From: Mumia sp. zg.B17
Lineage (GTDB): Bacteria; Actinomycetota; Actinomycetes; Propionibacteriales; Nocardioidaceae
Assembly (NCBI RefSeq): GCF_019550915.1
Contig: NZ_JAHWCI010000007.1
Location: forward strand, 62,001-126,000
Length of the DNA stretch: 64,000 nucleotides
Reading direction: 5' to 3'
The translations under genes and the position numbers were made by a program. Below the pieces are notes generated by a model that worked only from the letters and a program-made list of their open reading frames with translations, was not told the origin of the DNA and did no database searches. Shown here one piece after another: positions 41,178-50,312 of the stretch (its first letter is position 1; each line of letters begins with the position of its first letter).

Positions 41178-42338
41178 TCAGGCGAGGCTGGAGAGCCTCG
41201 TGGCCGCGGCCGCGATCCGCTCGTCCGACGCGGTGAACCCGACGCGGACGTGCTCGGCGCCGGCGGCGCCGTAGAAGTCACCCGGCGCCACGAGGATCCC
41301 GAGGTCCGCGAGCGCTCGCACGGTCTCCCGCGCCGGCTCGCCCCGCGTCGCCCACAGATAGAGCGAGGCCTCGGAGTGGTCGATGCGGAACCCTGCAGCC
41401 TCGAAGGCGCGGCGGAGCGTCGCCCGGCGGGCGGCGTAGACGGCGTGCTGGGCGTCGGCATGCGCATCGTCGGCCAACGCCGCCGTCATCGCGTCCTGGA
41501 CGGGCGCGGGGACGATGAGGCCGAGGTTCTTGCGCACCTCGAGCAGTTCCCCGATCACCGTGGGGTCGCCGGCGACGAACGCCGCACGATATCCCGCGAG
41601 GTTGGACCGCTTCGAGAGCGAGTGGACGGCGAGCACGCCCTCGTGCGAGCCGCCGCTCACGTCAGGGTGGAGGACCGAGGAGGGCGTGGCGTCCCAGGAG
41701 CACTCGAGATAGCACTCGTCGGAGACCAGCAGAACACCACGCTCCCGCGCCCACGAGACGGTCTTGCGCAGGTGCTCGAGCCCCAGCACGCGCCCGCTCG
41801 GGTTGGACGGCGAGTTGATCCACATCAGGCTCGGCGCCGACGGGCCGAGGGCCACCGTGGAGTCGGAGACCACGACCTCGCAACCGGCGAGGCGAGCACC
41901 CACCTCGTACGTCGGGTAGGCCAGCTCCGGGATCACGACCGCGTCACCCGGGCCGAGGCCGAGGTGGAGTGCCAACCCGGCGATCAGCTCCTTCGAGCCG
42001 ATGGCGGGAAGCACCCCGTCGACGTCGAGACCGGTCACCCCGTGGCGCCGTGCGAGCCAGTCGACGGCAGAACGCCGGAGCGCGAGGGTGCCGACCGTCT
42101 GGGGGTAGCCGGGCGCGTTCGCGCCGGCGGCCAGGGCCTCCCGTGCCACTGCCGGGGTCTCGTCCACCGGCGTGCCGATCGAGAGGTCCACGATCCCATC
42201 AGGATGTGCGACCGCTCGCGCCTTGACCTCGGCGAGCGAGTCCCAGGGGAAGTCGGGAAGGCGACGAGACACCGCACCGGCCGACAACCGCGTCGTCGCA
42301 CTCGGGCGCGACGGCACGGACGGGACCGGGTCCGGCAT
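41178..42338 (-). CDS. dapC: Succinyldiaminopimelate transaminase
   Basis: A 386 aa class I PLP aminotransferase of the actinobacterial DapC type. It converts N-succinyl-2-amino-6-ketopimelate to N-succinyl-LL-diaminopimelate with glutamate. Motifs: GTPVDETPAVAREALAAG, YPTYEVGARLAG, INSPSNPSGRVLG, the aspartate in VLLVSDECYLE and the PLP lysine in AVHSLSKRSNLAGYRAAF. The start ATG overlaps the ferredoxin stop by one base (TGATG). The ferredoxin-dapC pair is conserved across actinomycetes (Rv1177-Rv1178). Confidence 0.95.
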   Translation of the reverse strand: MPDPVPSVPSRPSATTRLSAGAVSRRLPDFPWDSLAEVKARAVAHPDGIVDLSIGTPVDETPAVAREALAAGANAPGYPQTVGTLALRRSAVDWLARRHGVTGLDVDGVLPAIGSKELIAGLALHLGLGPGDAVVIPELAYPTYEVGARLAGCEVVVSDSTVALGPSAPSLMWINSPSNPSGRVLGLEHLRKTVSWARERGVLLVSDECYLECSWDATPSSVLHPDVSGGSHEGVLAVHSLSKRSNLAGYRAAFVAGDPTVIGELLEVRKNLGLIVPAPVQDAMTAALADDAHADAQHAVYAARRATLRRAFEAAGFRIDHSEASLYLWATRGEPARETVRALADLGILVAPGDFYGAAGAEHVRVGFTASDERIAAAATRLSSLA

Positions 42339-42661
42339 CAGTCCTGGTTCTGCGGAGGAAGCGCGGCGATCATCGGGTGGTCCTTGTCGATCGGACCCAT
42401 CTTGGCAGCACCGCCGGGCGACCCCAGGTCGTCGAAGAAGTCGACGTTGGCGGTGTAGTAGTCCTTCCACTCCTCCGGGGTGTCGTCCTCATAGAAGATC
42501 GCCTCCACGGGACAGACCGGCTCGCAGGCACCGCAGTCGACGCACTCGTCGGGGTGGATGTAGAGCATCCGCTTGCCCTCGTAGATGCAGTCGACGGGAC
42601 ACTCATCGACGCAGGCACGGTCCTTGAGGTCCACGCAAGGCTGAGCGATGACATACGTCAC
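42338..42661 (-). CDS. fdxA: 7Fe-8S ferredoxin
   Basis: A 107 aa acidic ferredoxin. The first cluster region is QPCVDLKDRACVDECPVDCI, with the spacing that binds [3Fe-4S]; the second is ECVDCGACEPVCPVEAIFYE for [4Fe-4S]. The C-terminal 40 residues are the long extension seen in FdxA/FdxC proteins. It shuttles electrons to redox enzymes such as cytochromes P450 or oxidoreductases. The GTG start has AAGGAGTGG upstream. It is coupled to dapC and divergent from a GNAT gene. Confidence 0.95.
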   Translation of the reverse strand: MTYVIAQPCVDLKDRACVDECPVDCIYEGKRMLYIHPDECVDCGACEPVCPVEAIFYEDDTPEEWKDYYTANVDFFDDLGSPGGAAKMGPIDKDHPMIAALPPQNQD

Positions 42662-42766
42662 GAGGGGTCCACTCCTTCATTCGAACGGCTGGAACTAGTA
42701 TCACCCTCTCGTGCGGGGAGGGAGTGGCCAGGTCCGCCTAACGGACCGGCTGGGCGGGAGGTTGGG

Positions 42767-43765
42767 GTGCCAGACTTCGGCGAGCTCGTCGGTCGACGCG
42801 TCGTGGTGAGGTCACGTGTCCCCGGTGAACGCGGCCCGTCGGGCGGGCCCGCCTACACCGACGTGGTCGGTCGGCTGCTCTCGTACGACGGCTCGACCCT
42901 GCGCATCCAGCGCCGCGACGGTCGTGAGGCGTACGTCCCGGCAGCGGACGTGGTGGCAGCCAAACCCGTGCCCGAGGGCAGCGCACGCGTCCGGACGCGG
43001 CCGGCGATGGACTACTCCCCCGAGGAGCTCGCCCGGATCTGCACGCGCGGCTGGCCGCCCCGCATCACACAGGATCTCGGCGAGTGGACGCTGCGCGCGT
43101 CCGGCGGGTTCACCGGCCGCGCCAACTCGGTCGCGGTGCACGGCGACCCCGGCGCCGACCTCCCGACCGCGCTCGCCCAGGTCGAAGGGTTCTATCGCGC
43201 GCAGGGGCTGCCCGCGAAGGCCCAGGTGATCGACCAGACCCCCTGGCCCGGCCGCTTCGCCGACGCCGGATGGGTCGGGACCGGCGGCACTCACGACCAC
43301 GCAGTGGTGCTCGTCGCCGCCGCCCGCGCCGTCCTCGAGACGTCACGGACCGGGCGCCAGGACGGCGAGGCGACGGTCAGGATCGACGAGACGCTCACCG
43401 AGCCGTGGATGGCTGCGGCTGAGCGGGTGACCGCCGACGTGCCGCTGGACGACGTCCGCCACGTGCTCGCCTCACCGCCGGTCGTCGGGTTCGCGGTCGT
43501 CGAGGGGGACAGCGGGATCGAGGCGGTGGCGCGCATCGTGGTCACCGGAGAGTGGGCCGGCCTGTCGAGCGTGCACACCCTGCCCCAGGCCAGGCGCCGC
43601 GGGCACGCCGCACGGCTGCTCGAGGCGTGCACGCGTTGGGCGTGGGACCGCGGCGCGGACAAGGTCTACCTGCAGACCATGCGGCACAGCAGGGCGGCGC
43701 TGGCGTTGTACGAGGGGTACACCTTCGAGGTGCACCACACGTACCGCTACCTCAGCCCCGCGTAG
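42767..43765 (+). CDS. GNAT N-acetyltransferase with an N-terminal SH3/Sm-like domain
   Basis: A 332 aa protein. Residues 1-65 form a small beta-barrel (GELVGRRVVVRSRVPGE, DVVGRLLSYDGSTLRIQRRD). Residues 75-180 look like an incomplete first acetyltransferase module. Residues about 200-332 form a full GNAT domain with VVGFAVVEGDSGIEAVARIV, the acetyl-CoA loop LPQARRRGHAARLLEACTRW and LYEGYTFEVHHTYRYLSP. The acceptor is unknown. The GTG start has CGGGAGG upstream; longer frames run antisense through the ferredoxin gene. The same gene type next to fdxA is common in related genomes. Confidence 0.88.
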   Translation: MPDFGELVGRRVVVRSRVPGERGPSGGPAYTDVVGRLLSYDGSTLRIQRRDGREAYVPAADVVAAKPVPEGSARVRTRPAMDYSPEELARICTRGWPPRITQDLGEWTLRASGGFTGRANSVAVHGDPGADLPTALAQVEGFYRAQGLPAKAQVIDQTPWPGRFADAGWVGTGGTHDHAVVLVAAARAVLETSRTGRQDGEATVRIDETLTEPWMAAAERVTADVPLDDVRHVLASPPVVGFAVVEGDSGIEAVARIVVTGEWAGLSSVHTLPQARRRGHAARLLEACTRWAWDRGADKVYLQTMRHSRAALALYEGYTFEVHHTYRYLSPA

Positions 43766-43768
43766 CCG

Positions 43769-45544
43769 TCACTCGTCCCCAGGCGCCTTGCGGCACTCCA
43801 CGTTGTCGGCGGCGTTGTACTTCGCCGTCGTCGTCTCACGCTTGACCACCGCGCCGTCACGCGTGAAGGTCCGATAGACGTCGACGTCGAACCCGGTCAC
43901 GCCGGCCTGGGGCAGGCACTCGTCGGAGGCGTCGTAGCGGGTCGCGGGCGACCGGAAGTTGCGCTTGGACGACAACCCTGACTTGATGTCCCACTGCTTC
44001 GTGCCCCACAGCGTGACATTCATCGAGCCCTGGCGGCCCGGGGTGCTGCGGTTGACCCAGGCCTGGATGAGGATGCCGTGATCGGTGGTGTTCTTGAACT
44101 TGAGGTCGACCGACGGCCAGGCGACCGTCGCCTCGCGGCCCACCGGGTAGCGGCTGATGTAGAAGCTGTGCGGCTTGTGAGTGACGTCCTCGAGGCCGGC
44201 GAAGAATCCCGCGTTGTAGAGCGTGGTCGCGACCTGGGAGACGCCGCCGCCGAGGTCCTCGCGGAAGACGCCGTTGCTGATCATCGTGCCCGCGGTGAAG
44301 CCGTTGGCGACCGTACGCTCGCCGACGGTCTCGTTGAAGCTGAACGTCTCGCCTGGCTTGAGCAGCGTGCCGTTGACGAGCTCGGCGGCGCGGCCCTGGT
44401 TGGTGTTGCGGTAGTCCGCGTGCGGGTAGTTCGTCGAGAAGGAGCTGACCTTCTCGACGATGCCGAGCTTCTCGACCTCCTTGGTGGTGAGGTCAGGCGC
44501 CTTCTGCTTGGGCTCCACCTCGACCGCGCGTTCGGCGCCGGACTTCTGGAGCACCGGCACGAGGGCGGTCGCCACGTCGGCCGGGACCACGCCGATGCCG
44601 GCCTTGCCCGGGACCACGACCGGCTTGCCGGAGCGGATCGCCACCGTGGCGTCCTGCGCCGGTGTGCCGATCTCCTCGGTCGCCTCGGCGAGCGGCTCCG
44701 CCAGCTTCTTGGGGTCGACGACCGTCGTGAGCTTGCCGTCCTTCACCTGCACGCTCAGCGCAGGCGCGTAGTCCGACGGGGCGAGCTCGGCAGACTTGCT
44801 CCCGGCGACGATCTTGACCGGGGCCGACATCGCCGGCTTGGCGATCTCGGTGACCGCGGCCCGGAGGTCGTCGACGCTCACCGCGGGCTCCAGCACGTCG
44901 ACCGGCAGCTCGAGATCGGTGTGCGCGAGCGGGTACGAGCTGCGGACGAGGGCCGTCGTGGCCTTCTGATCCACCGCGCGGCCCGCCTTGGGCTTGCTCA
45001 CCTTGGGCTTGCCGTCGGTGAAGCCGATGCGACCCTCGGAGACCTCGCGGTCGGTGTCGTCGGCGATGGAGGCCACGGCCGACTCGAGCACCTTGTCGTC
45101 CACGGCGACGGCCACGTCGTAGCTCTCCGCGCCGAAGAGCACGTCCAGCATCGTCAACGGGTTCCACACCGAGGTGTCGGCGCCGGTCTGGGCGATCGAG
45201 GTGTCGAGGTCGACGGCGAGCCCGGCCTCGTCGGGCGTGAGCTCGAAGGTCTTCTTGCCGCGGACGATCCGGACGGGCTCCTTGGCCGGCGCGGCCAGCG
45301 TGTCACCGAGTGTGGTCCGCGCCTCGTCGATCGGCTTCATGCCGAGCTCGACGCCGCCGATCGTGGTCCCCGCGGGCACGCGGTCCGAGGTGGAGAAGTG
45401 CAGGACGACGTAGACGGTCACGACGAGCAGCGCGATGACGGCGAGAGCGATCAGCGCGATGCGGTCGCCGCGTCGGCGCTTCTCCTCGAACAGAGTCGTG
45501 TCGTGCTCGGTGAGCGTGGGGGTCGGGGTCGGGGTCGGGGCCAT
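43769..45544 (-). CDS. VanW-family protein with peptidoglycan-binding-like repeats
   Basis: A 591 aa membrane-anchored protein. One helix is at about 30-52 (IALIALAVIALLVVTVYVVL). Two YoaR/PG-binding-4-like domains lie in the outer part. The VanW domain (about 390-520) carries FSTNYPHADYRNTNQGRAAE, LLKPGETFSFNETVGERTVA, GGGVSQVATTLYNAGFFAGL and HKPHSFYISRYPVGREATVA. VanW proteins are linked to glycopeptide operons but are widespread in actinomycetes without resistance; their activity is unknown. It is convergent with the GNAT gene 4 bp away. Confidence 0.92.
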   Translation of the reverse strand: MAPTPTPTPTLTEHDTTLFEEKRRRGDRIALIALAVIALLVVTVYVVLHFSTSDRVPAGTTIGGVELGMKPIDEARTTLGDTLAAPAKEPVRIVRGKKTFELTPDEAGLAVDLDTSIAQTGADTSVWNPLTMLDVLFGAESYDVAVAVDDKVLESAVASIADDTDREVSEGRIGFTDGKPKVSKPKAGRAVDQKATTALVRSSYPLAHTDLELPVDVLEPAVSVDDLRAAVTEIAKPAMSAPVKIVAGSKSAELAPSDYAPALSVQVKDGKLTTVVDPKKLAEPLAEATEEIGTPAQDATVAIRSGKPVVVPGKAGIGVVPADVATALVPVLQKSGAERAVEVEPKQKAPDLTTKEVEKLGIVEKVSSFSTNYPHADYRNTNQGRAAELVNGTLLKPGETFSFNETVGERTVANGFTAGTMISNGVFREDLGGGVSQVATTLYNAGFFAGLEDVTHKPHSFYISRYPVGREATVAWPSVDLKFKNTTDHGILIQAWVNRSTPGRQGSMNVTLWGTKQWDIKSGLSSKRNFRSPATRYDASDECLPQAGVTGFDVDVYRTFTRDGAVVKRETTTAKYNAADNVECRKAPGDE

Positions 45545-45578
45545 GTGTTCCTCGTGGTCCGGGTCGTGCGGGGGCCGG

Positions 45579-46199
45579 TCAGCGCTGGTGCTCGACCGGG
45601 GCCAGGCCTGAGTTTTTCTCGCTCTCGGGGGAGCGGACCAAGGCGCCGTAGTGCGAACGGTAGTAGAGAAGCGGCTCCCCGAGCCGGGACTCGCCGAAAT
45701 CGCGGGTTCCGTCGGGTGCCGCGGGGGCGCCCGGCTCGTCGGCACGCACCGCCGCCGTCAGGACCTCGCCGACGACGATCGTGTGGTCACCACCGTCGTA
45801 CGTCTGCCAGGTGCGGCACTCGAGCCACCCGATGGCCCGGTCGAGCAGCGCTGCGCCGGTGACTTCGCCCCGGTGGTGCGGGACACGCTCGAGCTGTCCC
45901 TCGAGGGGGCGCCCGCGGCGGGCGAGCCAGGTGGCGTCGTCCTGTCCGTTCTCGGCGAGGACGGAGACGCCCCACGTGCCGGAGGACAGCACCGCGTCGT
46001 GGAACCGCGCTCGTCGGTCGACGGCGACGAGCACCAGGGCGGGGTCGAGCGAGACCGAGCAGAAGGCGCTCGCGGTCATCGCGTGATCGAGCCCGTCGGC
46101 CACCGTGGTCGTGACCGTGACGCCGCTCGCGAACCGTCCGAGGACATCACGGAAGGTGCGCGCGGCCGCTGGGTCGAGGGGGTGGGGCACTGAGCTCAC
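45579..46199 (-). CDS. Flavin reductase family (split-barrel FMN-binding) protein
   Basis: A 206 aa protein of the flavin reductase domain family: FRDVLGRFASGVTVTTTVAD, the FMN-binding TASAFCSVSLDPALVLVAVD, WGVSVLAENGQDDATWLARR and the terminal HTIVVGEVLTA strand. It typically supplies reduced FMN to a two-component monooxygenase. No partner oxygenase of that type adjoins it. The GTG start overlaps the upstream membrane-protein stop by 4 bp (GTGA). Confidence 0.9.
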   Translation of the reverse strand: MSSVPHPLDPAAARTFRDVLGRFASGVTVTTTVADGLDHAMTASAFCSVSLDPALVLVAVDRRARFHDAVLSSGTWGVSVLAENGQDDATWLARRGRPLEGQLERVPHHRGEVTGAALLDRAIGWLECRTWQTYDGGDHTIVVGEVLTAAVRADEPGAPAAPDGTRDFGESRLGEPLLYYRSHYGALVRSPESEKNSGLAPVEHQR

Positions 46200-46615
46200 C
46201 CTCCCAGCCTACGGGGACGGTCCACCGTTTCGGACGCGATGTGACCTGCGCCGCGTGCGGCGAGCACGACGCCGGCTCCGAGGACGACGAGGGAGCCGAG
46301 CAGGAACGAGTAGCCGAGGGCGTCGGCCGCCACCAGGTAGTCGCCCTCGGGCCGCGACGACATGGTGAGCAGCAGCACAGCGCCGTAGGAGACGGCGAGG
46401 ACGACCGCCGCCGCCGTACCCCCCACGAGCGCGGCAGCACGCAGCGTCACCAGCACCGTTCCCAGGGCCAGGACGAGCCCCCACGGGACGGGGCCGGTGA
46501 CGTGCCGGTGGACGACCAGTCCGGCAACGCAGAGGACCGCTCCGAAGACGGCGGCGAGGAGCAGGACGAGCGGCCTCGCGGAGCGCGAGTCAGCGCGTGC
46601 CCGCGAAGAGGTCAT
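46196..46615 (-). CDS. Small four-helix membrane protein (DUF6113/Rv1171-like)
   Basis: A 139 aa protein with about four membrane helices (PLVLLLAAVFGAVLCVAGLV, VPWGLVLALGTVLVTLRAAA, AAVVLAVSYGAVLLLTMS, LGYSFLLGSLVVLGAGVVLA). The start lies 26 bp inside mshB. Its place after mshB matches the membrane protein Rv1171 beside Rv1170 (mshB). Function unknown; a link to mycothiol handling is only positional. Confidence 0.82.
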   Translation of the reverse strand: MTSSRARADSRSARPLVLLLAAVFGAVLCVAGLVVHRHVTGPVPWGLVLALGTVLVTLRAAALVGGTAAAVVLAVSYGAVLLLTMSSRPEGDYLVAADALGYSFLLGSLVVLGAGVVLAARGAGHIASETVDRPRRLGG

Positions 46616-47507
46616 GCTCGAGCCCGTCCTCCCCCGGCACCGGCGTGCCCTTCGCGATCCGGAAGAACTCGGTGCCCCACACGTACGCGCCGAGGTTGTT
46701 GGACAAGGCGAAGAAGGGGCTGTCGACCTGGATCTGAGTCGGGTAGGCGCGCATCGCGTCCAGCTTGGCCTCGGCGAACTCCTCGGCGACCACCGATGCC
46801 GCGATCTGGTCGTCGGGGACGGCCATGAACGACAGGTCTCCCTCGGGGTCGAGGCCCTCGAAGGTGGTGTGGTCGCCGGCCGCTCGGAGCTTGCGCAGAC
46901 CCTCCCGCAGCCACGAGTCGGCGTTGGCGGTCCAGTAGACCTTGTCGACGTCCCAGGCGGCGCCGAGGTCGGCGCGGTAGGACGGGGCGGCGGCGAGCGC
47001 GACCGCGTAGGTCGCCACGCGGTGCGCCTGCACGTGGTCGGGGTGACCGTAGTTGCCGAAGTCGTCGTAGGTGATGAGGACCTGTGGGCGGATCTCCCGG
47101 ATCACGGCGACGAGGTGGTCGGCCGCCTCGCGGAGGTCGGCGAGCCAGAACGCGTTGGGGGCGACGTCGGGCGCGACGGTGGCGGCACCGGACTCGGACC
47201 ACACCATGCCCGAGTCACGGTAGGTGCCGGCCCCTCCGAGCCATCGGGCGTCGGTGATGCCGAGTCGCTTCATCGCCGCGTCGCGCTCGGCGACCCGGTG
47301 CTCACCGAGCGTGTCGTCGCGGTCGGCCGCGAGATGCTCGAGCTCGGGCACCAGGACCTCGCCCATCTCGCCCATCGTGCACGTCACCAGGGTGACGAGC
47401 GCGCCCTCGGCGGCATACTTCGCCATCGTCGCGCCGGTCGTGATCGTCTCGTCGTCGGGGTGGGCGTGCACCAGGAGCAGACGGCGGTCGGGGAGGATGT
47501 CGGGCAT
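46590..47507 (-). CDS. mshB: Mycothiol synthesis deacetylase MshB
   Basis: A 305 aa zinc LmbE/PIG-L deacetylase that removes acetate from GlcNAc-inositol, the second committed step of mycothiol synthesis. The catalytic motif AHPDDE is at residues 15-20, with VTCTMGEMGEV, the third ligand in GNYGHPDHVQAHRV and the C-terminal WGTEFFRIAKG. Length matches M. tuberculosis MshB. TACGCT (47515-47520) lies 7 nt from the ATG, predicting a leaderless mRNA. It overlaps the membrane-protein gene by 26 bp. Confidence 0.95.
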   Translation of the reverse strand: MPDILPDRRLLLVHAHPDDETITTGATMAKYAAEGALVTLVTCTMGEMGEVLVPELEHLAADRDDTLGEHRVAERDAAMKRLGITDARWLGGAGTYRDSGMVWSESGAATVAPDVAPNAFWLADLREAADHLVAVIREIRPQVLITYDDFGNYGHPDHVQAHRVATYAVALAAAPSYRADLGAAWDVDKVYWTANADSWLREGLRKLRAAGDHTTFEGLDPEGDLSFMAVPDDQIAASVVAEEFAEAKLDAMRAYPTQIQVDSPFFALSNNLGAYVWGTEFFRIAKGTPVPGEDGLEHDLFAGTR

Positions 47508-47646
47508 GCCGCCCAGCGTACCGAGGCGGACGGACGCCCCACGCCTCTTGTCGCGCCAGACGGTCGTCTAGAGTCGGCGCACCGCGCGTGTCACGGGTCA
47601 CACTCGACACGCTCGCACCCGTCCGCCGGTCCTCGAGGAGATCACC

Positions 47647-49131
47647 ATGGCCGACCGCACCGTCGACGTCGTCATCGTCGGCGCAGGCCTGTCCGGCATC
47701 AACGCCGCGTACCGCCTGCAGGAGCGCAGCCCGGGCACCACCTACGCGGTCCTCGAGGCCCGCGACGCGATCGGCGGGACGTGGGACCTGTTCCGCTACC
47801 CCGGTGTGCGCTCGGACTCCGACATCTTCACGCTCTCGTTCCCGTTCCGCCCCTGGCGCGGGCCGGACTCGATCGTCGACGGCGAGCAGATCCGGGACTA
47901 CCTCCACGAGACCGCGCGGGAGAGCGGGATCGAGCAGCACATCCGGCTGTCGACCACGGTCCTCGCCGCCGACTGGTCCCCCGAGCGTGCACGCTGGACG
48001 GTCACGGTCGCCACCGGGCCGGACGCCGTCGAGGAGACGTACGAGGCGCGCTTCGTCTTCTTCTGCAGCGGCTACTACGACTACGACGCCCCGTACGACC
48101 CGGGTCTCGCCGGTGTCGAGGACTTCCGAGGGCGGGTCGTCCACCCGCAGTTCTGGCCCGACGACCTGGACTACGCCGGCAAGCGGGTGGTCGTCGTGGG
48201 CAGCGGAGCCACCGCCATCACCGTCGTGCCCGCGATGGCCGAGCAGGCGGAGCACGTGACGATGCTGCAGCGGACCCCCACGTACGTCGTCGCGCAACCG
48301 AAGCAGGACGCCGTCGGCAACGCGATCCGCAAGGTGCTCCCGCCCCGGGCGGGGCACCTCGCGATGCGGACCAAGAACACCGCGATGCAGTGGGGCTTCT
48401 ACCAGGCGTGCCGACGGCTGCCCAACCAGATGGCCGGGCTGTTCCGCAAGGGCGCGGTGGCGGCGATCGGCTCCCAGGAGATCGTCGACGCGCACTTCAC
48501 ACCGCCGTACCGGCCGTGGGACCAGCGCCTGTGCATCTCCCCCGACGGCGACCTGTTCCAGGCGATCCGCGAGGGCAGTGCCTCCGTGGTGACCGGCCAC
48601 ATCGACCGCTTCGTCGAGAACGGCATCCGGCTGGAGAGCGGCGAGGTGGTGGAGGCCGACGTCGTCGTGACGGCGACCGGGCTCGCCCTGCAGCTGCTCG
48701 GCGGCACGCAGATCAGTGTCGACGGGACGCCGGTCGACCTCGCGCACACCTACGCCTACCGCGCGACGATGCTCAGCGGCATCCCCAACCTGGCGTTCTG
48801 CATCGGCTACGTGAACCTCTCGTGGACGATGCGCTCGGACATGACGGCGCGCCTCGTGGCTCGGATCGTCAACCGGCTGCGCGACACCGGCGCCGACACG
48901 GTGACGCCGGTGATCGAGGGGACGCCCGAGTCCCGCCCGCTGTTCGACATGGACTCCGGCTACATCCGCCGTGGCGCGCACCTGCAGCCGCGGTCGACCG
49001 GTGACTACCCGTGGTCGATGCGCCAGAACGTCGTCGTGGACGCGTGGGCGACCAACCGGGCCGACCTCGACGACGGCCTTGTCTGGACCCGTTCGGCGCG
49101 TGCCCAGGACCGGACGGAGGTCGGGGCATGA
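47647..49131 (+). CDS. Flavin-containing (Baeyer-Villiger-type) monooxygenase
   Basis: A 494 aa FAD/NADPH enzyme. The FAD Rossmann motif is IVGAGLSGINAAYRLQE, the BVMO motif GGTWDLFRYPGVRSDSD, the fingerprint FxGxxxHxxxW is FRGRVVHPQFW, and the NADPH motif is VVVVGSGATAITV. It converts ketones to esters or lactones. The domain order and size resemble EthA of mycobacteria. The GAGGAGATC RBS is strong. It overlaps the alcohol dehydrogenase by 4 bp, which suggests successive oxidation: alcohol to ketone, then ketone to ester (inference). Confidence 0.93.
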   Translation: MADRTVDVVIVGAGLSGINAAYRLQERSPGTTYAVLEARDAIGGTWDLFRYPGVRSDSDIFTLSFPFRPWRGPDSIVDGEQIRDYLHETARESGIEQHIRLSTTVLAADWSPERARWTVTVATGPDAVEETYEARFVFFCSGYYDYDAPYDPGLAGVEDFRGRVVHPQFWPDDLDYAGKRVVVVGSGATAITVVPAMAEQAEHVTMLQRTPTYVVAQPKQDAVGNAIRKVLPPRAGHLAMRTKNTAMQWGFYQACRRLPNQMAGLFRKGAVAAIGSQEIVDAHFTPPYRPWDQRLCISPDGDLFQAIREGSASVVTGHIDRFVENGIRLESGEVVEADVVVTATGLALQLLGGTQISVDGTPVDLAHTYAYRATMLSGIPNLAFCIGYVNLSWTMRSDMTARLVARIVNRLRDTGADTVTPVIEGTPESRPLFDMDSGYIRRGAHLQPRSTGDYPWSMRQNVVVDAWATNRADLDDGLVWTRSARAQDRTEVGA

Positions 49132-50291
49132 GGGCGGTCACCTGCCACCGCGGCGAGCTCGCCGTCGCCGAGGTCCCCGATCCCGTCCCCGGCCGGGGCC
49201 AGATCCTGATCGAGGTCACCAGGAGCGGGATCTGTGGGTCCGACCTGCACGCCCGGACCCACAGTGACCTCACCGCCGACGGAGCCGCCGAGATCGGGTA
49301 CGACGGCTTCATGCGCTCCGAGCAGACCGTCGTCCTCGGGCACGAGTTCTGCGGGCGCGTCGTCGCGTACGGGCCCGGCTGCCATGAGCGGTGGCCGGTG
49401 GGCACCAGGGTGGTGGCGCTGCCGGTGCTGCGGCAGGACGACGGCGCACACCTCACCGGCCTCTCGGAGCGCGCGCCTGGCGGCTTCGCCGAGATGACGC
49501 TGGTGTCGGAGGTGATGACGATGCCGGTCCCCGACGGGGTGAGCGACGACCACGCCGCGACCACCGAGCCGCTCGCCGTCGCGCACCACGCCGTACGGCG
49601 CAGCGAGGTCGGCAAGAAGGACGTCGCGATCGTCGTGGGATGCGGACCCATCGGGCTCGCCGTGATCCTCATGCTCAAGGCCGCCGGGGTCCGCACGGTC
49701 GTCGCCAGCGACCTCTCGGCGGCACGCCGGCAGCTGGCGGCACGGTGTGGCGCCGACATCGTCGTCGACCCGCGCACCGAGTCGCCGTGGACGGCGTACG
49801 GAGAGCGCAAGGGCCACCTTCGCACCGCACCGAGCCTGATCGAGCTGGGGATGGACACGCTCCAGGTCCTGCGACGCGTGCCGGGACTGCCGTGGTGGCG
49901 GGTGATGCGCGCCGCCGAGAAGGTGGGCGCCACGCCTCGCGGCCCGGTCGTCTTCGAGTGCGTCGGTGTGCCCGGGATGATCGAGGACGTCATCACGCAC
50001 GTGCCGTTGCTGTCGCGTGTCGTGGTCGTGGGCGTCTGCATGGAGCCCGACACGTTCCGCCCGTCGATGGCGATCAACAAGGAGATCGACCTGAGGTTCG
50101 TCTTCGCCTACGGACCCGGCGAGTTCTACGAGACGCTCCAGATGATCGCCGACGGCACCGTCGACCCGTCGCCGCTGCTGACCGGCACCGTCGGGCTGGA
50201 CGGGGTCGCCGACGCGTTCACCGCCCTCGCCGACCCGGACCGGCACGCGAAGATCCTGATCGACCCCGTCAGCGACGTGCGGACGGTCTGA
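49128..50291 (+). CDS. Zinc-binding alcohol dehydrogenase (MDR family)
   Basis: A 387 aa medium-chain dehydrogenase. The catalytic zinc residues are in RSGICGSDLHAR and VVLGHEFCGRVVAYG, with the NAD(P) motif VVGCGPIGLAVILMLKAAG. The usual four-cysteine structural zinc lobe is absent: that stretch reads LRQDDGAHLTGLSERAPGG. The RBS GGAGGTCGGGG lies within the end of the monooxygenase gene. It probably feeds ketone to the coupled Baeyer-Villiger enzyme. Confidence 0.92.
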   Translation: MRAVTCHRGELAVAEVPDPVPGRGQILIEVTRSGICGSDLHARTHSDLTADGAAEIGYDGFMRSEQTVVLGHEFCGRVVAYGPGCHERWPVGTRVVALPVLRQDDGAHLTGLSERAPGGFAEMTLVSEVMTMPVPDGVSDDHAATTEPLAVAHHAVRRSEVGKKDVAIVVGCGPIGLAVILMLKAAGVRTVVASDLSAARRQLAARCGADIVVDPRTESPWTAYGERKGHLRTAPSLIELGMDTLQVLRRVPGLPWWRVMRAAEKVGATPRGPVVFECVGVPGMIEDVITHVPLLSRVVVVGVCMEPDTFRPSMAINKEIDLRFVFAYGPGEFYETLQMIADGTVDPSPLLTGTVGLDGVADAFTALADPDRHAKILIDPVSDVRTV

Positions 50292-50312
50292 CCGGCTCGA
50301 TACGCTCGGGGG

